From an uncultured Flavobacteriaceae bacterium (GTDB lineage: Bacteria > Bacteroidota > Bacteroidia > Flavobacteriales > Flavobacteriaceae): DNA of 64,000 nucleotides. Below are positions 1 to 8,169 of the stretch, in pieces. The first letter of the stretch is position 1; the number at the start of each line of letters is the position of its first letter. The stretch covers positions 434,001 through 498,000 of the forward strand of contig CANLWN010000004.1 in the NCBI GenBank assembly GCA_947494825.1, in the 5' to 3' direction. The notes beneath the pieces were generated by a model, which was given only the letters and a program-made list of their open reading frames with translations, had not been told where the DNA came from and ran no database searches. Position numbers and translations under genes: made by a program.

Positions 1-302
1 AGTTCTGTGACCAAAGTATCCCTGGAATTCAGATCGTTGTGATATTTGCCGCTCCAAAAGAAGGTTTTGCCCCCCTTCACAATTTCAATGGCGGAAATAT
101 CGATATTTTGATCGGCTAGGAGATCTAGGTATTCCTGAGGAAAGTCCTCACCAACCACGGAGACTATGGCGGATTCTATGTCAAATTGTGCAGCTGCAAG
201 ACCAATAAAAGGGGCTGCACCGCCCAAAATCTTATCCGTTTTGCCAAAGGGCGTCTCTATGGCGTCAAAGGCGACGGACCCTACGATTAAAAGTTTACCC
301 AT
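1..302 (-). CDS. PfkB-family sugar kinase, N-terminal part (cut by window edge)
   Basis: The reading frame starts with MGKLLIVGSVAFDAIETPFG and continues off the left edge, so about 100 residues are visible. The first beta strand, the GSVAFD segment and the following GGAAPFIGLAAAQF segment match the N-terminal substrate-binding part of PfkB/ribokinase-family kinases, which phosphorylate sugars or nucleosides with ATP. The C-terminal DTxGAGD catalytic motif lies outside the window, so substrate and completeness cannot be judged. It is followed on the same strand by nothing visible; RNase H lies upstream on the same strand after a 78-base gap. A second PfkB kinase lies at 30969-31916. Confidence 0.8.
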   Translation of the reverse strand, partial: MGKLLIVGSVAFDAIETPFGKTDKILGGAAPFIGLAAAQFDIESAIVSVVGEDFPQEYLDLLADQNIDISAIEIVKGGKTFFWSGKYHNDLNSRDTLVTE

Positions 303-380
303 GTAATCCAAAAATTTGCTGCAAATATACGTTTTTGAACAGCTATTCGCCATAAGGGCAGGACTAAATTTTAGGCTGGG

Positions 381-1016
381 TTATTTGCGCCCGAAGTCCG
401 CCGGAATTTCACCCCACGCCTTGGTCTCCCATTTTACGACTTCCGTGCTGTAGGTGTTGGCTTTCAGCCAAGCTATCGCTCTGCGGACCATATCAAAAAC
501 CGCTTTGTTTTTTGGGGTTTCCACAAGTTTGCTGTTGCAGGTTTTTTTACGCACCCAGCTCATGGCGGTCCGGGAATCGGAGTAGATGATCCTGTTGCTA
601 TGGTGTTGCTTTAAGTAGGCAAGTCCGTGAACCAGCGCCAAAAATTCCCCGATATTGTTGGTCCCTTGTTCAAATGGCCCCTGCTTAAACAGTTCTTTTC
701 CAGTTTTGGTGTCCACCCCACGGTATTCCATGACCCCCGGGTTTCCACTAGATGCCGCATCTACGGATATGGAGCGGAAGTTGGGCGCTCCAATTTTCAA
801 CAATTGCGCCTTGGAAAGGGCTGACTGCCCCGTTTTTTTCCCCTTGTAATCGGCATAGTTGCCGTTATAGGCCTTTTTGGCTTCCGCAAAGGAAGGAAAG
901 GATTTGTACTGGGCCCCTTTATGGCCCGCAATGGCCGCTTTGCAATCTTCCCAGCTAGTGTATATCCCCGGGCGCTTGCCTTTCCAGACGGTATAAAACT
1001 TTTCCTTTTTGGCCAT
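381..1016 (-). CDS. rnhA: Viroplasmin/RNase H1-type ribonuclease H
   Basis: This 211-residue protein degrades the RNA strand of RNA-DNA hybrids. Residues 1-55 form the caulimovirus-viroplasmin-like hybrid-binding domain (KFYTVWKGKRPGIYTSWEDC and the FPSFAEAKKAY segment). The RNase H fold follows from about residue 80, with acidic catalytic positions in SVDAASSGNP, IGEFLALVHGL and YSDSRTAMSW, and a last Asp in GEIPADFGRK near the end. The length and domain order are usual for bacterial type 1 RNase H with an N-terminal hybrid-binding domain. It lies 6 bases downstream of purN on the same strand, so the two are probably cotranscribed, a frequent arrangement in flavobacteria. Confidence 0.9.
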   Translation of the reverse strand: MAKKEKFYTVWKGKRPGIYTSWEDCKAAIAGHKGAQYKSFPSFAEAKKAYNGNYADYKGKKTGQSALSKAQLLKIGAPNFRSISVDAASSGNPGVMEYRGVDTKTGKELFKQGPFEQGTNNIGEFLALVHGLAYLKQHHSNRIIYSDSRTAMSWVRKKTCNSKLVETPKNKAVFDMVRRAIAWLKANTYSTEVVKWETKAWGEIPADFGRK

Positions 1017-1022
1017 AGCGGG

Positions 1023-1586
1023 TTACAATAATAACTTTTCAATAATTTTCGGGAAGTGTTCATATTCCAAACGATGCACCTTTTCGGCAATAGTTTCAGG
1101 GGTATCTGTCTGCAGAATAGAGGTCTCTGCCTGATGGATGACAGCACCCTCGTCATAGGCGTTGTTTACATAATGGATGGTAATCCCCGTCTTCTCTTCC
1201 TTGTTTTCCTTTACCATTTGGTGCACTTTAAAACCGTACATGCCCTTGCCCCCGTATTTGGGCAATAGGGCCGGATGTATATTGATAATCCTATTGGGAA
1301 AGGCGTCAATGAGTTTTTCGGGTACTTTCCACAAAAAACCAGCAAGTACAATGAGGTCGGGATCAAAAGTTTTTAGAATGGACAAAACGCAGTCTGTCTC
1401 ATAGAAGGCGGTCCTGTTAAAAAACAAAACATTGATTTTCAATCGGTTGCACCGATCTATTACCTGGGCGTCCCTCTTATTGGTCAAGACGCAGCTTATG
1501 TTGATTTTTGGATTGTCCCTAAAATAGTGTGCTATATTTTCCACATTGGAACCTGACCCGGAAGCAAAAAGAACAATCTGTTTCAT
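1023..1586 (-). CDS. purN: Phosphoribosylglycinamide formyltransferase (PurN)
   Basis: PurN transfers a formyl group from 10-formyl-THF to GAR in the third step of purine synthesis. The 187-residue length is normal. The N-terminus has the phosphate-binding FASGSGSNVENI segment. The catalytic triad of the family is visible as N102 and H104 in IINIHPALLPKYGGKG and D145 in AYDEGAVIHQ. The start at 1586 is the only sensible ATG because the first beta strand begins at residue 3. It is divergent from acpP across 159 bases and followed closely by the RNase H gene. Confidence 0.95.
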   Translation of the reverse strand: MKQIVLFASGSGSNVENIAHYFRDNPKINISCVLTNKRDAQVIDRCNRLKINVLFFNRTAFYETDCVLSILKTFDPDLIVLAGFLWKVPEKLIDAFPNRIINIHPALLPKYGGKGMYGFKVHQMVKENKEEKTGITIHYVNNAYDEGAVIHQAETSILQTDTPETIAEKVHRLEYEHFPKIIEKLLL

Positions 1587-1704
1587 TCAATATAAACCCT
1601 TTAGGGGGCCGAAATTTTTTGGACTAAAGTAATACTCCTGCGCTTAAATTTCTTAAATTACCGTACATTTTAACGACAAATAGTGTTATTACACCAAAGT
1701 TTTT

Positions 1705-1712
1705 TATTTTTG
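1705..1712 (+). promoter_or_regulatory. Putative -7 element of the acpP promoter
   Basis: TATTTTTG matches the Bacteroidota -7 consensus TAnnTTTG and lies 33 bases before the acpP ATG. I see no good TTTG at the usual 19-21 base spacing upstream, so only the -7 half is supported. Confidence 0.45.
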
Positions 1713-1745
1713 CCAACGATTTAAATTTTTAAAACCAAAATTATT

Positions 1746-1979
1746 ATGTCAGACATTGCATCACGAGTAAAAGCTATCATCGTTGATAAGTTAGGTGTTG
1801 ATGAGAACGAAGTTGTAGCCGAGGCTAGCTTTACCAACGACCTAGGGGCAGACTCCTTGGATACAGTAGAGTTGATAATGGAATTCGAAAAGGAATTCGA
1901 TATCCAAATCCCCGACGATCAAGCTGAGAACATTGCAACAGTTGGCCAAGCTATAAGTTATATAGAGGAAGCGAAGTAA
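1746..1979 (+). CDS. acpP: Acyl carrier protein
   Basis: ACP carries growing acyl chains on a 4'-phosphopantetheine arm during fatty acid synthesis in the cytoplasm. The 77-residue acidic protein has the classic [16 protein letters not shown] motif, with S37 as the modified serine. Length, start and downstream fabF are all typical. Its promoter lies in the purN-acpP intergenic region. A hairpin with a T-rich tail follows the stop codon before fabF and could let acpP be expressed above its downstream partner. Confidence 0.97.
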   Translation: MSDIASRVKAIIVDKLGVDENEVVAEASFTNDLGADSLDTVELIMEFEKEFDIQIPDDQAENIATVGQAISYIEEAK

Positions 1980-2008
1980 TTTCATGATACTTGGACAAGA
2001 TTAAAAAT

Positions 2009-2048
2009 ATCCATGTGGTAATCATGCCGCATGGATAATTTTTTTTAA
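2009..2048 (+). terminator. Hairpin plus T-tract between acpP and fabF (attenuator or terminator)
   Basis: Positions 2009-2018 (ATCCATGTGG) pair with 2027-2036 (CCGCATGGAT) over ten base pairs, including one G-T pair, around an 8-base loop. A run of T follows from 2039. It lies 29 bases after the acpP stop and 38 bases before fabF. It probably ends part of the acpP transcripts, so that ACP is made in excess of FabF. Confidence 0.65.
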
Positions 2049-2085
2049 TTTCACTAGACTTAGAACAAAACAAAAATTTGGTTCA

Positions 2086-3336
2086 ATGCAATTAAAGCGA
2101 GTTGTGGTTACTGGATTGGGGGCCTTGACCCCCATAGGTAACAATATCGAGGAGTATTGGGATGGATTAAAAAACGGTAAGAGCGGTTCAGCACCCATTA
2201 CCTATTACGATACCGAAAAATTCAAGACTAAATTTGCTTGTGAACTAAAAAATTACAATTCAGCAGATTTTTTTGACCGGAAGGAGGCGCGGAAATTGGA
2301 TAGGTTTGCACAATACGCCCTTATTTCTTCGGACGAGGCCATAGCCGATTCCAAATTGGACTTGGACGCAATCGATAAATTCCGGGTTGGCGTGGTCTGG
2401 GGTGCCGGGATAGGCGGCTTGGAAACCTTTCAAAATGAAGTGCTAAACTACGCCGAAGGGGATGGTACCCCAAGGTTCAATCCCTTTTTTATCCCTAAGA
2501 TGATAGCGGATATTGCCCCGGGCAATATTTCTATAAAACACGGGTTTATGGGTCCTAACTATACTACCGTTTCTGCATGTGCCTCTTCGGCCAATGCCAT
2601 GATCGATGCCCTGAACTACATCCGTTTAGGCTATTGCGACGTAGTGGTTACGGGTGGAAGCGAGGCAGCAGTGACCATTGCTGGCATGGGAGGATTCAAC
2701 GCCATGCATGCCTTGTCTACGCGAAACGAAAGCCCGGCGACCGCTTCACGGCCATTTGATGCCACAAGGGACGGTTTTGTCTTGGGAGAAGGAGCTGGAG
2801 CCCTAATTTTAGAGGAATACGAGCATGCAGTGGCCAGAGGGGCAAAGATATACGCCGAGGTGATCGGTGGCGGACTTTCCAGTGATGCTTATCATATGAC
2901 AGCGCCGCATCCGGAAGGAATTGGTGTGGAACGTGTTATGCAAAATTGTTTGAACGATGCCGGGATCAAACCGGAGGACGTGGATACCATAAATACACAT
3001 GGTACTTCTACACCCTTGGGCGATGTAGCGGAGCTAAAGGCGATTACCAAAGTGTTCGGCGCGCATGCCCCAAATATCAATATTAACTCTACAAAATCCA
3101 TGACCGGACATTTGCTGGGAGCTGCCGGGGCCATTGAGGCCATAGCCTCTATTTTGGCCATGGAAAACAATTTGGTGCCACCCACCATAAACCATACTAC
3201 GGTAGACGAGAATATTGATCCCAAGCTAAATCTAACCCTGAACAAGGCCCAAGAAAGGGAAGTTAAGATTGCCATGAGCAATACTTTTGGATTTGGTGGC
3301 CACAATGCCTGCGTAGCGTTCAAAAAAATCAGTTAA
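2086..3336 (+). CDS. fabF: 3-oxoacyl-ACP synthase II (FabF)
   Basis: FabF condenses malonyl-ACP with acyl-ACP and elongates fatty acids. The 416 residues form a standard thiolase-fold ketoacyl synthase. The catalytic triad is visible: C165 in TVSACASSANAM, H305 in NTHGTSTPLGD and H342 in MTGHLLGAAGAIE, with the supporting K337 in STKSM. The C-terminal glycine-rich SNTFGFGGHNAC loop is also present. It follows acpP and is only 8 bases before rnc, the common bacterial acpP-fabF-rnc order. Confidence 0.96.
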   Translation: MQLKRVVVTGLGALTPIGNNIEEYWDGLKNGKSGSAPITYYDTEKFKTKFACELKNYNSADFFDRKEARKLDRFAQYALISSDEAIADSKLDLDAIDKFRVGVVWGAGIGGLETFQNEVLNYAEGDGTPRFNPFFIPKMIADIAPGNISIKHGFMGPNYTTVSACASSANAMIDALNYIRLGYCDVVVTGGSEAAVTIAGMGGFNAMHALSTRNESPATASRPFDATRDGFVLGEGAGALILEEYEHAVARGAKIYAEVIGGGLSSDAYHMTAPHPEGIGVERVMQNCLNDAGIKPEDVDTINTHGTSTPLGDVAELKAITKVFGAHAPNININSTKSMTGHLLGAAGAIEAIASILAMENNLVPPTINHTTVDENIDPKLNLTLNKAQEREVKIAMSNTFGFGGHNACVAFKKIS

Positions 3337-3344
3337 ATCAAAGT

Positions 3345-4082
3345 ATGGGGTTTCCTTCCAATATATTCAATTCCCGTTCAAAGGAAGATGGGGATTTTTT
3401 GGAGGGCATTACAAAAATCCTAGGATTCAAACCCAAAAATCTAAAGGTCTACAAAAAGGCTTTTTTGCACCGATCGGCCAATAAAAGGGACGAGCACGGC
3501 ACACCCATGAACTACGAACGCCTGGAGTTTTTGGGAGACGCCATGCTCGGGACCATTATTTCCAAACACTTGTACAATGAAGTCCCTGCAGGAGATGAGG
3601 GCTACCTTACCAAGATGCGATCAAAGATTGTAAGTAGAAAGCATCTGAATGAATTGGGAAAAGACCTTAACCTCATTAAGTTCGTGCACAGCCGTATACC
3701 TAAATCCCACTTTGGGGATAACATTCACGGCAATGTCTTTGAAGCGTTGATCGGGGCCATTTATCTGGACCGAGGTTATGGCTATTGCGAAAAATTCATA
3801 AACGAGAGGGTCATTGGTCCCTATGTGGATATAGAACAACTGGAGGGGCAGGTCATCAGTTATAAAAGTTTGGTCATTGAATGGTGCCAAAAACAGAAAA
3901 AGACATTTCACTACGATGTCTACGATGACACGGGTAACGATGCCTTAAAACATTTTGCAGTAAAACTCTATATTGAAAATAAGGTTTTGGCGAAGGCAAG
4001 GGCCACCTCCAAAAAAAAGGCCGAGGAAAAGGCCTCCAAAAGGGCGTTTTTCGCATTACAGGACCGAATGGATAAATCGTAG
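3345..4082 (+). CDS. rnc: Ribonuclease III
   Basis: RNase III cuts double-stranded RNA during rRNA maturation and mRNA turnover. The 245-residue protein has the family signature ERLEFLGDA at residues 58-66, including D65, and the second acidic catalytic site at E133 in VFEALIGAIYLDRG. A double-stranded RNA-binding domain occupies roughly residues 170-240 (KSLVIEWCQKQKK through KKKAEEKASKRAF). It starts 8 bases after fabF and is probably cotranscribed with it. Compared with E. coli RNase III it is about 20 residues longer, usual for Bacteroidota. Confidence 0.95.
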   Translation: MGFPSNIFNSRSKEDGDFLEGITKILGFKPKNLKVYKKAFLHRSANKRDEHGTPMNYERLEFLGDAMLGTIISKHLYNEVPAGDEGYLTKMRSKIVSRKHLNELGKDLNLIKFVHSRIPKSHFGDNIHGNVFEALIGAIYLDRGYGYCEKFINERVIGPYVDIEQLEGQVISYKSLVIEWCQKQKKTFHYDVYDDTGNDALKHFAVKLYIENKVLAKARATSKKKAEEKASKRAFFALQDRMDKS

Positions 4083-4194
4083 ACAAAAATTGTTCAACTC
4101 CAACGTTTTCGTAAATCAAAACCCCCGCAAACCCCATACTTAACTAGGCCAGTTACTTTATTAATTATATATTTACCAATTCGTATATGTGGGT

Positions 4195-4659
4195 ATGGCG
4201 GCGATACACAAAATTTCAGGAGACTTTTACGAAGATTCCTTCGCTTTGATTGCCCTGCACAGTAGTCTGGAGGATTACGCCATGGCGTATGCACTTAACC
4301 TGTACCTTAAATCGAATTTATCGAGGACCGCAATAGACTTGGATTTGTCCCAAAAAATTTCTTTCCCCATTTTCGAATGGAGGGATAGGATAAACGATCG
4401 GTACTGGACCTTGCTTCCCAATAACAGCAACGCAGAGGAACAAGTGGACCAAAGCGGCCTCTTTAGGAATGAACCTGCATTGACCCTACACCATTTGGTG
4501 CCGGAACATAAAGATGTGGATTACTTCTTAAAAATAGAACGGGACGATTCGGATATGGATGACGAGCTTGTACGGTCTATCCTTTCAATACCCAGGGTAG
4601 TAACGGCATATACCATTGAGGCCAATATGTTGAAATCCAAAAACAATTTAATCTTTTAA
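4195..4659 (+). CDS. IPExxxVDY family protein
   Basis: This is a small conserved Bacteroidota protein of unknown function, named for a motif seen here as VPEHKDVDYFLKIE. I place the start at the ATG at 4195 (154 residues, MAAIHKISGDFYEDSF), because relatives begin with the same segment; an in-frame GTG lies two codons earlier at 4189. It lies 4 bases upstream of pyk, a conserved neighbourhood (rnc, this gene, pyk). No catalytic motif, signal peptide or membrane segment is visible. Coupling with pyk suggests cotranscription but says nothing certain about its role. Confidence 0.85.
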   Translation: MAAIHKISGDFYEDSFALIALHSSLEDYAMAYALNLYLKSNLSRTAIDLDLSQKISFPIFEWRDRINDRYWTLLPNNSNAEEQVDQSGLFRNEPALTLHHLVPEHKDVDYFLKIERDDSDMDDELVRSILSIPRVVTAYTIEANMLKSKNNLIF

Positions 4660-4663
4660 AAGA

Positions 4664-6106
4664 ATGCCAAGCAAGAAAAAGACCAAGATAGTAGCCACCC
4701 TAGGACCGGCTACCAGCAAGAAGGAAGTGCTTAAGAGTATGATCGAGGCAGGCGTAGATGTCTTTCGAATAAATTTTTCCCATGCCGATTATGAGGACGT
4801 TATCGAGCGTATTGGCCTCATCCGTGAGCTCAACGAAGAATTGAGCACCAATACCTCCATACTAGCAGATTTACAGGGCCCCAAACTTCGGGTTGGTGTG
4901 ATGGCCGGTGAGGTTGTGGTGGCTCCCGGCGATGAGATTACCTTTGTAACCGGCAAACCCTTTGAGGGCGATGCGGAAAAAGTGTATATGAATTATGCCA
5001 GTTTCCCTCAAGATGTAAATCCTGGGGAACGGATCTTGCTGGACGACGGAAAGTTGATATTCGAAGTGTTAAACACCAATAAAAAGGATGAGGTAAAAGC
5101 AAAAGTAGTGCAAGGGGGTCCCCTAAAATCCAAAAAGGGGGTTAATTTACCCAACACCAATATTTCGCTCCCGGCCCTTACCGAAAAGGACATCAAGGAT
5201 GCCATTTTCGCCATCTCGCAAAATGTGGATTGGATAGCGCTTTCCTTTGTGCGCTACAGCCAGGATCTGATCGATCTACAGAATATCATCAAAGAACATT
5301 CCGACCAAAAAATTCCTATCGTCGCCAAGATCGAAAAACCCGAGGCCGTTGAGAATATAGATAAGATTGTGGCCTATTGCGACGGACTCATGGTGGCCAG
5401 GGGCGACCTGGGGGTAGAGGTGCCGGCCCAGGAAGTTCCCCTGATACAAAAACAATTGGTGCTACGTGCAAAAAAGGCCAGGATCCCAGTGATTATTGCC
5501 ACGCAAATGATGGAAACAATGATTACCAGTCTTACCCCAACACGCGCCGAGGTAAACGATGTGGCCAATTCAGTCATGGATGGGGCCGATGCCGTAATGC
5601 TTTCCGGGGAGACCTCGGTAGGGAACTATCCGGTTCAGGTAATCGAAAAAATGGCGAGTATTCTACAAAGCGTAGAAGGATCGGAACTTATACAGGTTCC
5701 CCATGACCCGCCCCATATCAGGACCAAACGTTATATCACCAAATCGGTTTGTTACCATGCAGCGATCATGGCCAATGAAATTAAGGCCAAAGCCATTTCG
5801 ACCCTGACCAACAGTGGGTATACGGCTTTTCAAATTTCGGCTTGGAGACCTAGTGCACATATCTTGGTCTTTACCTCTAACAAGAGGATACTTACCCAGT
5901 TGAACCTGTTGTGGGGCGTGAAGGCCTTTTATTATGACCGATACGTTTCTACCGATGAGACCATAGAGGATGTGAATAAAATTGCATGCCAAAAAGGATT
6001 TTTGGATGCGGGCGATATGCTCATAAGCTTGGCCGCCATGCCGATAAAAGACAAGGGTATGGTAAATACGCTACGGGTTACCGAGATCGAAACCTGCAAT
6101 TTCTAA
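4664..6106 (+). CDS. pyk: Pyruvate kinase
   Basis: Pyruvate kinase converts phosphoenolpyruvate and ADP to pyruvate and ATP, the last step of glycolysis. The 480-residue length fits the family. The N-terminal KKTKIVATLGPATSKKEVL and RINFSHADYEDV segments belong to the TIM barrel. The signature around the catalytic lysine is PIVAKIEKPEAVENIDKIV, followed by GLMVARGDLGVEVP. The C-terminal alpha/beta effector domain is present (ISTLTNSGYTAFQISAWRPS). It begins 4 bases after the IPExxxVDY gene and is convergent with the PAS-domain gene. Confidence 0.95.
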   Translation: MPSKKKTKIVATLGPATSKKEVLKSMIEAGVDVFRINFSHADYEDVIERIGLIRELNEELSTNTSILADLQGPKLRVGVMAGEVVVAPGDEITFVTGKPFEGDAEKVYMNYASFPQDVNPGERILLDDGKLIFEVLNTNKKDEVKAKVVQGGPLKSKKGVNLPNTNISLPALTEKDIKDAIFAISQNVDWIALSFVRYSQDLIDLQNIIKEHSDQKIPIVAKIEKPEAVENIDKIVAYCDGLMVARGDLGVEVPAQEVPLIQKQLVLRAKKARIPVIIATQMMETMITSLTPTRAEVNDVANSVMDGADAVMLSGETSVGNYPVQVIEKMASILQSVEGSELIQVPHDPPHIRTKRYITKSVCYHAAIMANEIKAKAISTLTNSGYTAFQISAWRPSAHILVFTSNKRILTQLNLLWGVKAFYYDRYVSTDETIEDVNKIACQKGFLDAGDMLISLAAMPIKDKGMVNTLRVTEIETCNF

Positions 6107-6127
6107 AACCCAAAGGAAGTGACACAA

Positions 6128-6163
6128 AAAAGTCCCTATAGGTATGCCCTGATCGGGACCTTT
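6128..6163. terminator. Weak hairpin between convergent pyk and the PAS gene
   Basis: GTCCC at 6132-6136 pairs with GGGAC at 6155-6159. Flanking A and T runs extend the stem after one mismatch and provide a T-rich tail. It lies in the 76-base gap between two convergent genes and could serve both. The perfect part of the stem is only 5 base pairs. Confidence 0.4.
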
Positions 6164-6182
6164 GCTTTATGGGCCTATGTGT

Positions 6183-6704
6183 TTAGGCCACTTCTCTTTC
6201 ATAGGCGATGAAATTTACCAGCTTTCCCTTTCCATCAAATATAGGTTCGCCCTTTATCCAGCAGTTATATGGTTCACCGTTTTTGCGGTAGTTTAACAAG
6301 GTGGCCTCAAAGGGAAGTTTGTTTCGCACCGCCTTGGAAATGTAACGCGCCGTGTCCTTACAGGTATCCTTGCCCTGGAACATCTTTGGTTTCTTGCCCA
6401 TAATCTCCGCTTGGGGGTAGCCGTTCATTTTGGATATATTGTGTGTGGCATACACGATGTTCAATTCCACATCGGTGACCACAATTACGTGTTCCTTTTC
6501 TGTCAAAGCCCGATCAAATTTGCCGGTATAGGACCATTGATTGTCTTGGGCCAAGCGGTTTAGCCCGCAGATGTCCTTGGCGTCCTTGCAAAGCTTGTTG
6601 AAATAAGGACCAAACAGGTCCCATGAAACCAAGGGGAGTGCGGTTATGTTCCTGGATCTGTAAAACGTATTGGCCGCTTCATCATAGGCTTTTATTTCGT
6701 CCAT
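6183..6704 (-). CDS. Stand-alone LOV-like PAS domain protein lacking the photoactive cysteine
   Basis: A single PAS domain occupies residues 65-170 of this 173-residue protein, after an unassigned N-terminal helical segment of about 60 residues. The core resembles LOV-type PAS domains: YATHNISKMNGYPQAEIMG, then GKKPKMFQGKDT, then LLNYRKNGEPYNCWI. In true LOV photoreceptors the G-x-N-C-R-F-L-Q motif holds the flavin-adduct cysteine; here P106 stands in that place. No kinase, GGDEF or DNA-binding domain follows. It is probably a sensory or protein-interaction module that responds to redox state, a ligand or a partner. It is divergent from the AraC regulator at 7018. Confidence 0.75.
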   Translation of the reverse strand: MDEIKAYDEAANTFYRSRNITALPLVSWDLFGPYFNKLCKDAKDICGLNRLAQDNQWSYTGKFDRALTEKEHVIVVTDVELNIVYATHNISKMNGYPQAEIMGKKPKMFQGKDTCKDTARYISKAVRNKLPFEATLLNYRKNGEPYNCWIKGEPIFDGKGKLVNFIAYEREVA

Positions 6705-7017
6705 CTGAAAATTTTAAAGTGTAAAACCTATGCTTGTTAAACACAGGGCCTATCCCAAAAGAAGGGCCTCCAACTCACTTTGGCACCTTTCTAATTTCGA
6801 AATCAATACTAGCAAAAGGTTTTGAGCTATGAAAATTTGAGGAAAAGATTAACAATTTTGTTTGAGGATAAGGACCTGATATCGGGTTGGACCCTATGTA
6901 AGCATAAACAAAAAAAGAGGACTGAGGTAGTACTATTATGGACTTGATGCCCAAAAATTGAGGTAGCCCGATTAAAATCTTTCAATATAATGCCATATTT
7001 ACGTAAATTTCCGTCCT
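6705..7017. other. Intergenic region between divergent PAS and AraC genes
   Basis: The 313 bases separate two divergent regulatory genes and must hold both promoters. I see no convincing TTTG/TAnnTTTG pair, no terminator-like hairpin and no plausible small coding sequence. The part next to the AraC start is AT-rich. Confidence 0.5.
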
Positions 7018-7866
7018 ATGAAGTTTGAATTTCACGACCCAAAGCTCGGCTCCATTTTTGGATTGACCGATGATATAGTAAAGGACGAAGGTTACTTTTC
7101 AACGACCGCAGGGACCATTAAATTTTTATGGAACAGAAATAGGGAATCCGTGTTTTTTCAAATTGATGGCATACGCATGGAGCTACTCCCGGACCAATTG
7201 GTCACCACCACCTATCTTCAACACGTATCGTATGACAAGGAGCAGGGGCCGCTTACCGCTTTTCTGTTCAACAGGGAGTTTTATTGTATCTCGGACCACG
7301 ACAGTGAGGTATCCTGCAACGGGATCTTGTTTTTTGGAACACAGGATGTTCCCATTATAAGTATACCCAAGGAGCAACTCAGGAAGTTCAACACCTTGTA
7401 CGAGGTATTCGAGGATGAGTTTAGTACCCCCGATAAAATTCAGGGCGATATGCTTCAGATGTTGTTGAAGCGGCTTATCATCATCTGTACCCGCCTGGCC
7501 AAGGAACAACTGATCGTAAAAAAACTGGATAACGAACAAATTGATGTGATTCGAAAGTTTAATGTCTTGGTAGACCTGCATTACAAGCGCAAGCGCAAGG
7601 TAAGCGACTATGCGGAGATGCTTTTTAAATCGCCCAAGACACTATCGAACCTTTTTGCCATGTACAATCAAAAATCCCCACAACAAATCATCCTGGAACG
7701 CCTGGCTTTGGAAGCGAAAAGACTGATGAATTTTACGGATAAACAAAATCAGGAAATCGCTTACGAACTCGGGTTCAATGACCCGGCCCATTTTAGTCGT
7801 TTTTTTAAGAAAATGACCAATTTCTCACCCACCCAGTATAGGGAGTCCGCCCTAATTACTCCCTAA
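7018..7866 (+). CDS. AraC-family transcriptional regulator
   Basis: The 282-residue protein has a C-terminal pair of helix-turn-helix motifs. The first includes KVSDYAEMLFKSPKTLSNLF, and the second is NQEIAYELGFNDPAHFSRFF followed by KKMTNFSPTQYR, which matches the AraC signature. The N-terminal ~180 residues look like a cupin-type beta-rich sensor, but the effector cannot be named. It lies upstream of the small coding sequence, the AhpD-like gene and the cupredoxin-like gene on the same strand, which are its most likely targets. An inverted repeat at 7914-7935 could be its operator. Confidence 0.9.
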   Translation: MKFEFHDPKLGSIFGLTDDIVKDEGYFSTTAGTIKFLWNRNRESVFFQIDGIRMELLPDQLVTTTYLQHVSYDKEQGPLTAFLFNREFYCISDHDSEVSCNGILFFGTQDVPIISIPKEQLRKFNTLYEVFEDEFSTPDKIQGDMLQMLLKRLIIICTRLAKEQLIVKKLDNEQIDVIRKFNVLVDLHYKRKRKVSDYAEMLFKSPKTLSNLFAMYNQKSPQQIILERLALEAKRLMNFTDKQNQEIAYELGFNDPAHFSRFFKKMTNFSPTQYRESALITP

Positions 7867-7913
7867 AGGGAAATTTCTACAAGCACTCGGGCAATCCTTC
7901 ATAACATCTAGAT

Positions 7914-7935
7914 GGCAAAGTGCCGCATCTTTGCC
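7914..7935. promoter_or_regulatory. Inverted repeat upstream of the small coding sequence (operator candidate)
   Basis: GGCAAAG at 7914-7920 is the exact reverse complement of CTTTGCC at 7929-7935, with an 8-base spacer. No T-run follows, so it is unlikely to be a terminator. CATCTTTG inside the right arm is one mismatch from a TAnnTTTG -7 element, so the repeat could overlap a promoter. Confidence 0.4.
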
Positions 7936-7958
7936 CTGTAATTTAAAATTAGTGAAGG

Positions 7959-8108
7959 ATGAAACTGCAAGCTGTATTGAATTTAATAGCAAATAACCAC
8001 CGGGTCAACGAACCCGTGGTGCATACGATAAGTCCTAAGACCAACTGTGCTGAGGAGGACAATCACGATTTTTATTGTGATGCGGAAAAACCATTTGTTC
8101 AATTCTAA
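7959..8108 (+). CDS. Possible small protein, 49 aa
   Basis: An ATG-started frame encodes 49 residues beginning MKLQAVLNLIANNHRVNEPV and ending in DAEKPFVQF. It has two cysteines (positions 30 and 40) and an acidic middle (CAEEDNHDFYC). It fills most of the 303-base gap between the AraC gene and the AhpD-like gene, on the same strand. There is no signal peptide or membrane helix. I do not recognise a family. A CxxxxxxxxxC spacing with acidic residues could bind metal, but that is speculation. It could be a non-coding 5' leader instead. Confidence 0.4.
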   Translation: MKLQAVLNLIANNHRVNEPVVHTISPKTNCAEEDNHDFYCDAEKPFVQF

Positions 8109-8169
8109 AAGACCATAAATATAACAGTGTATTAATCGCCCTAAATGGGGCAAACAAAAATTTAAAACT

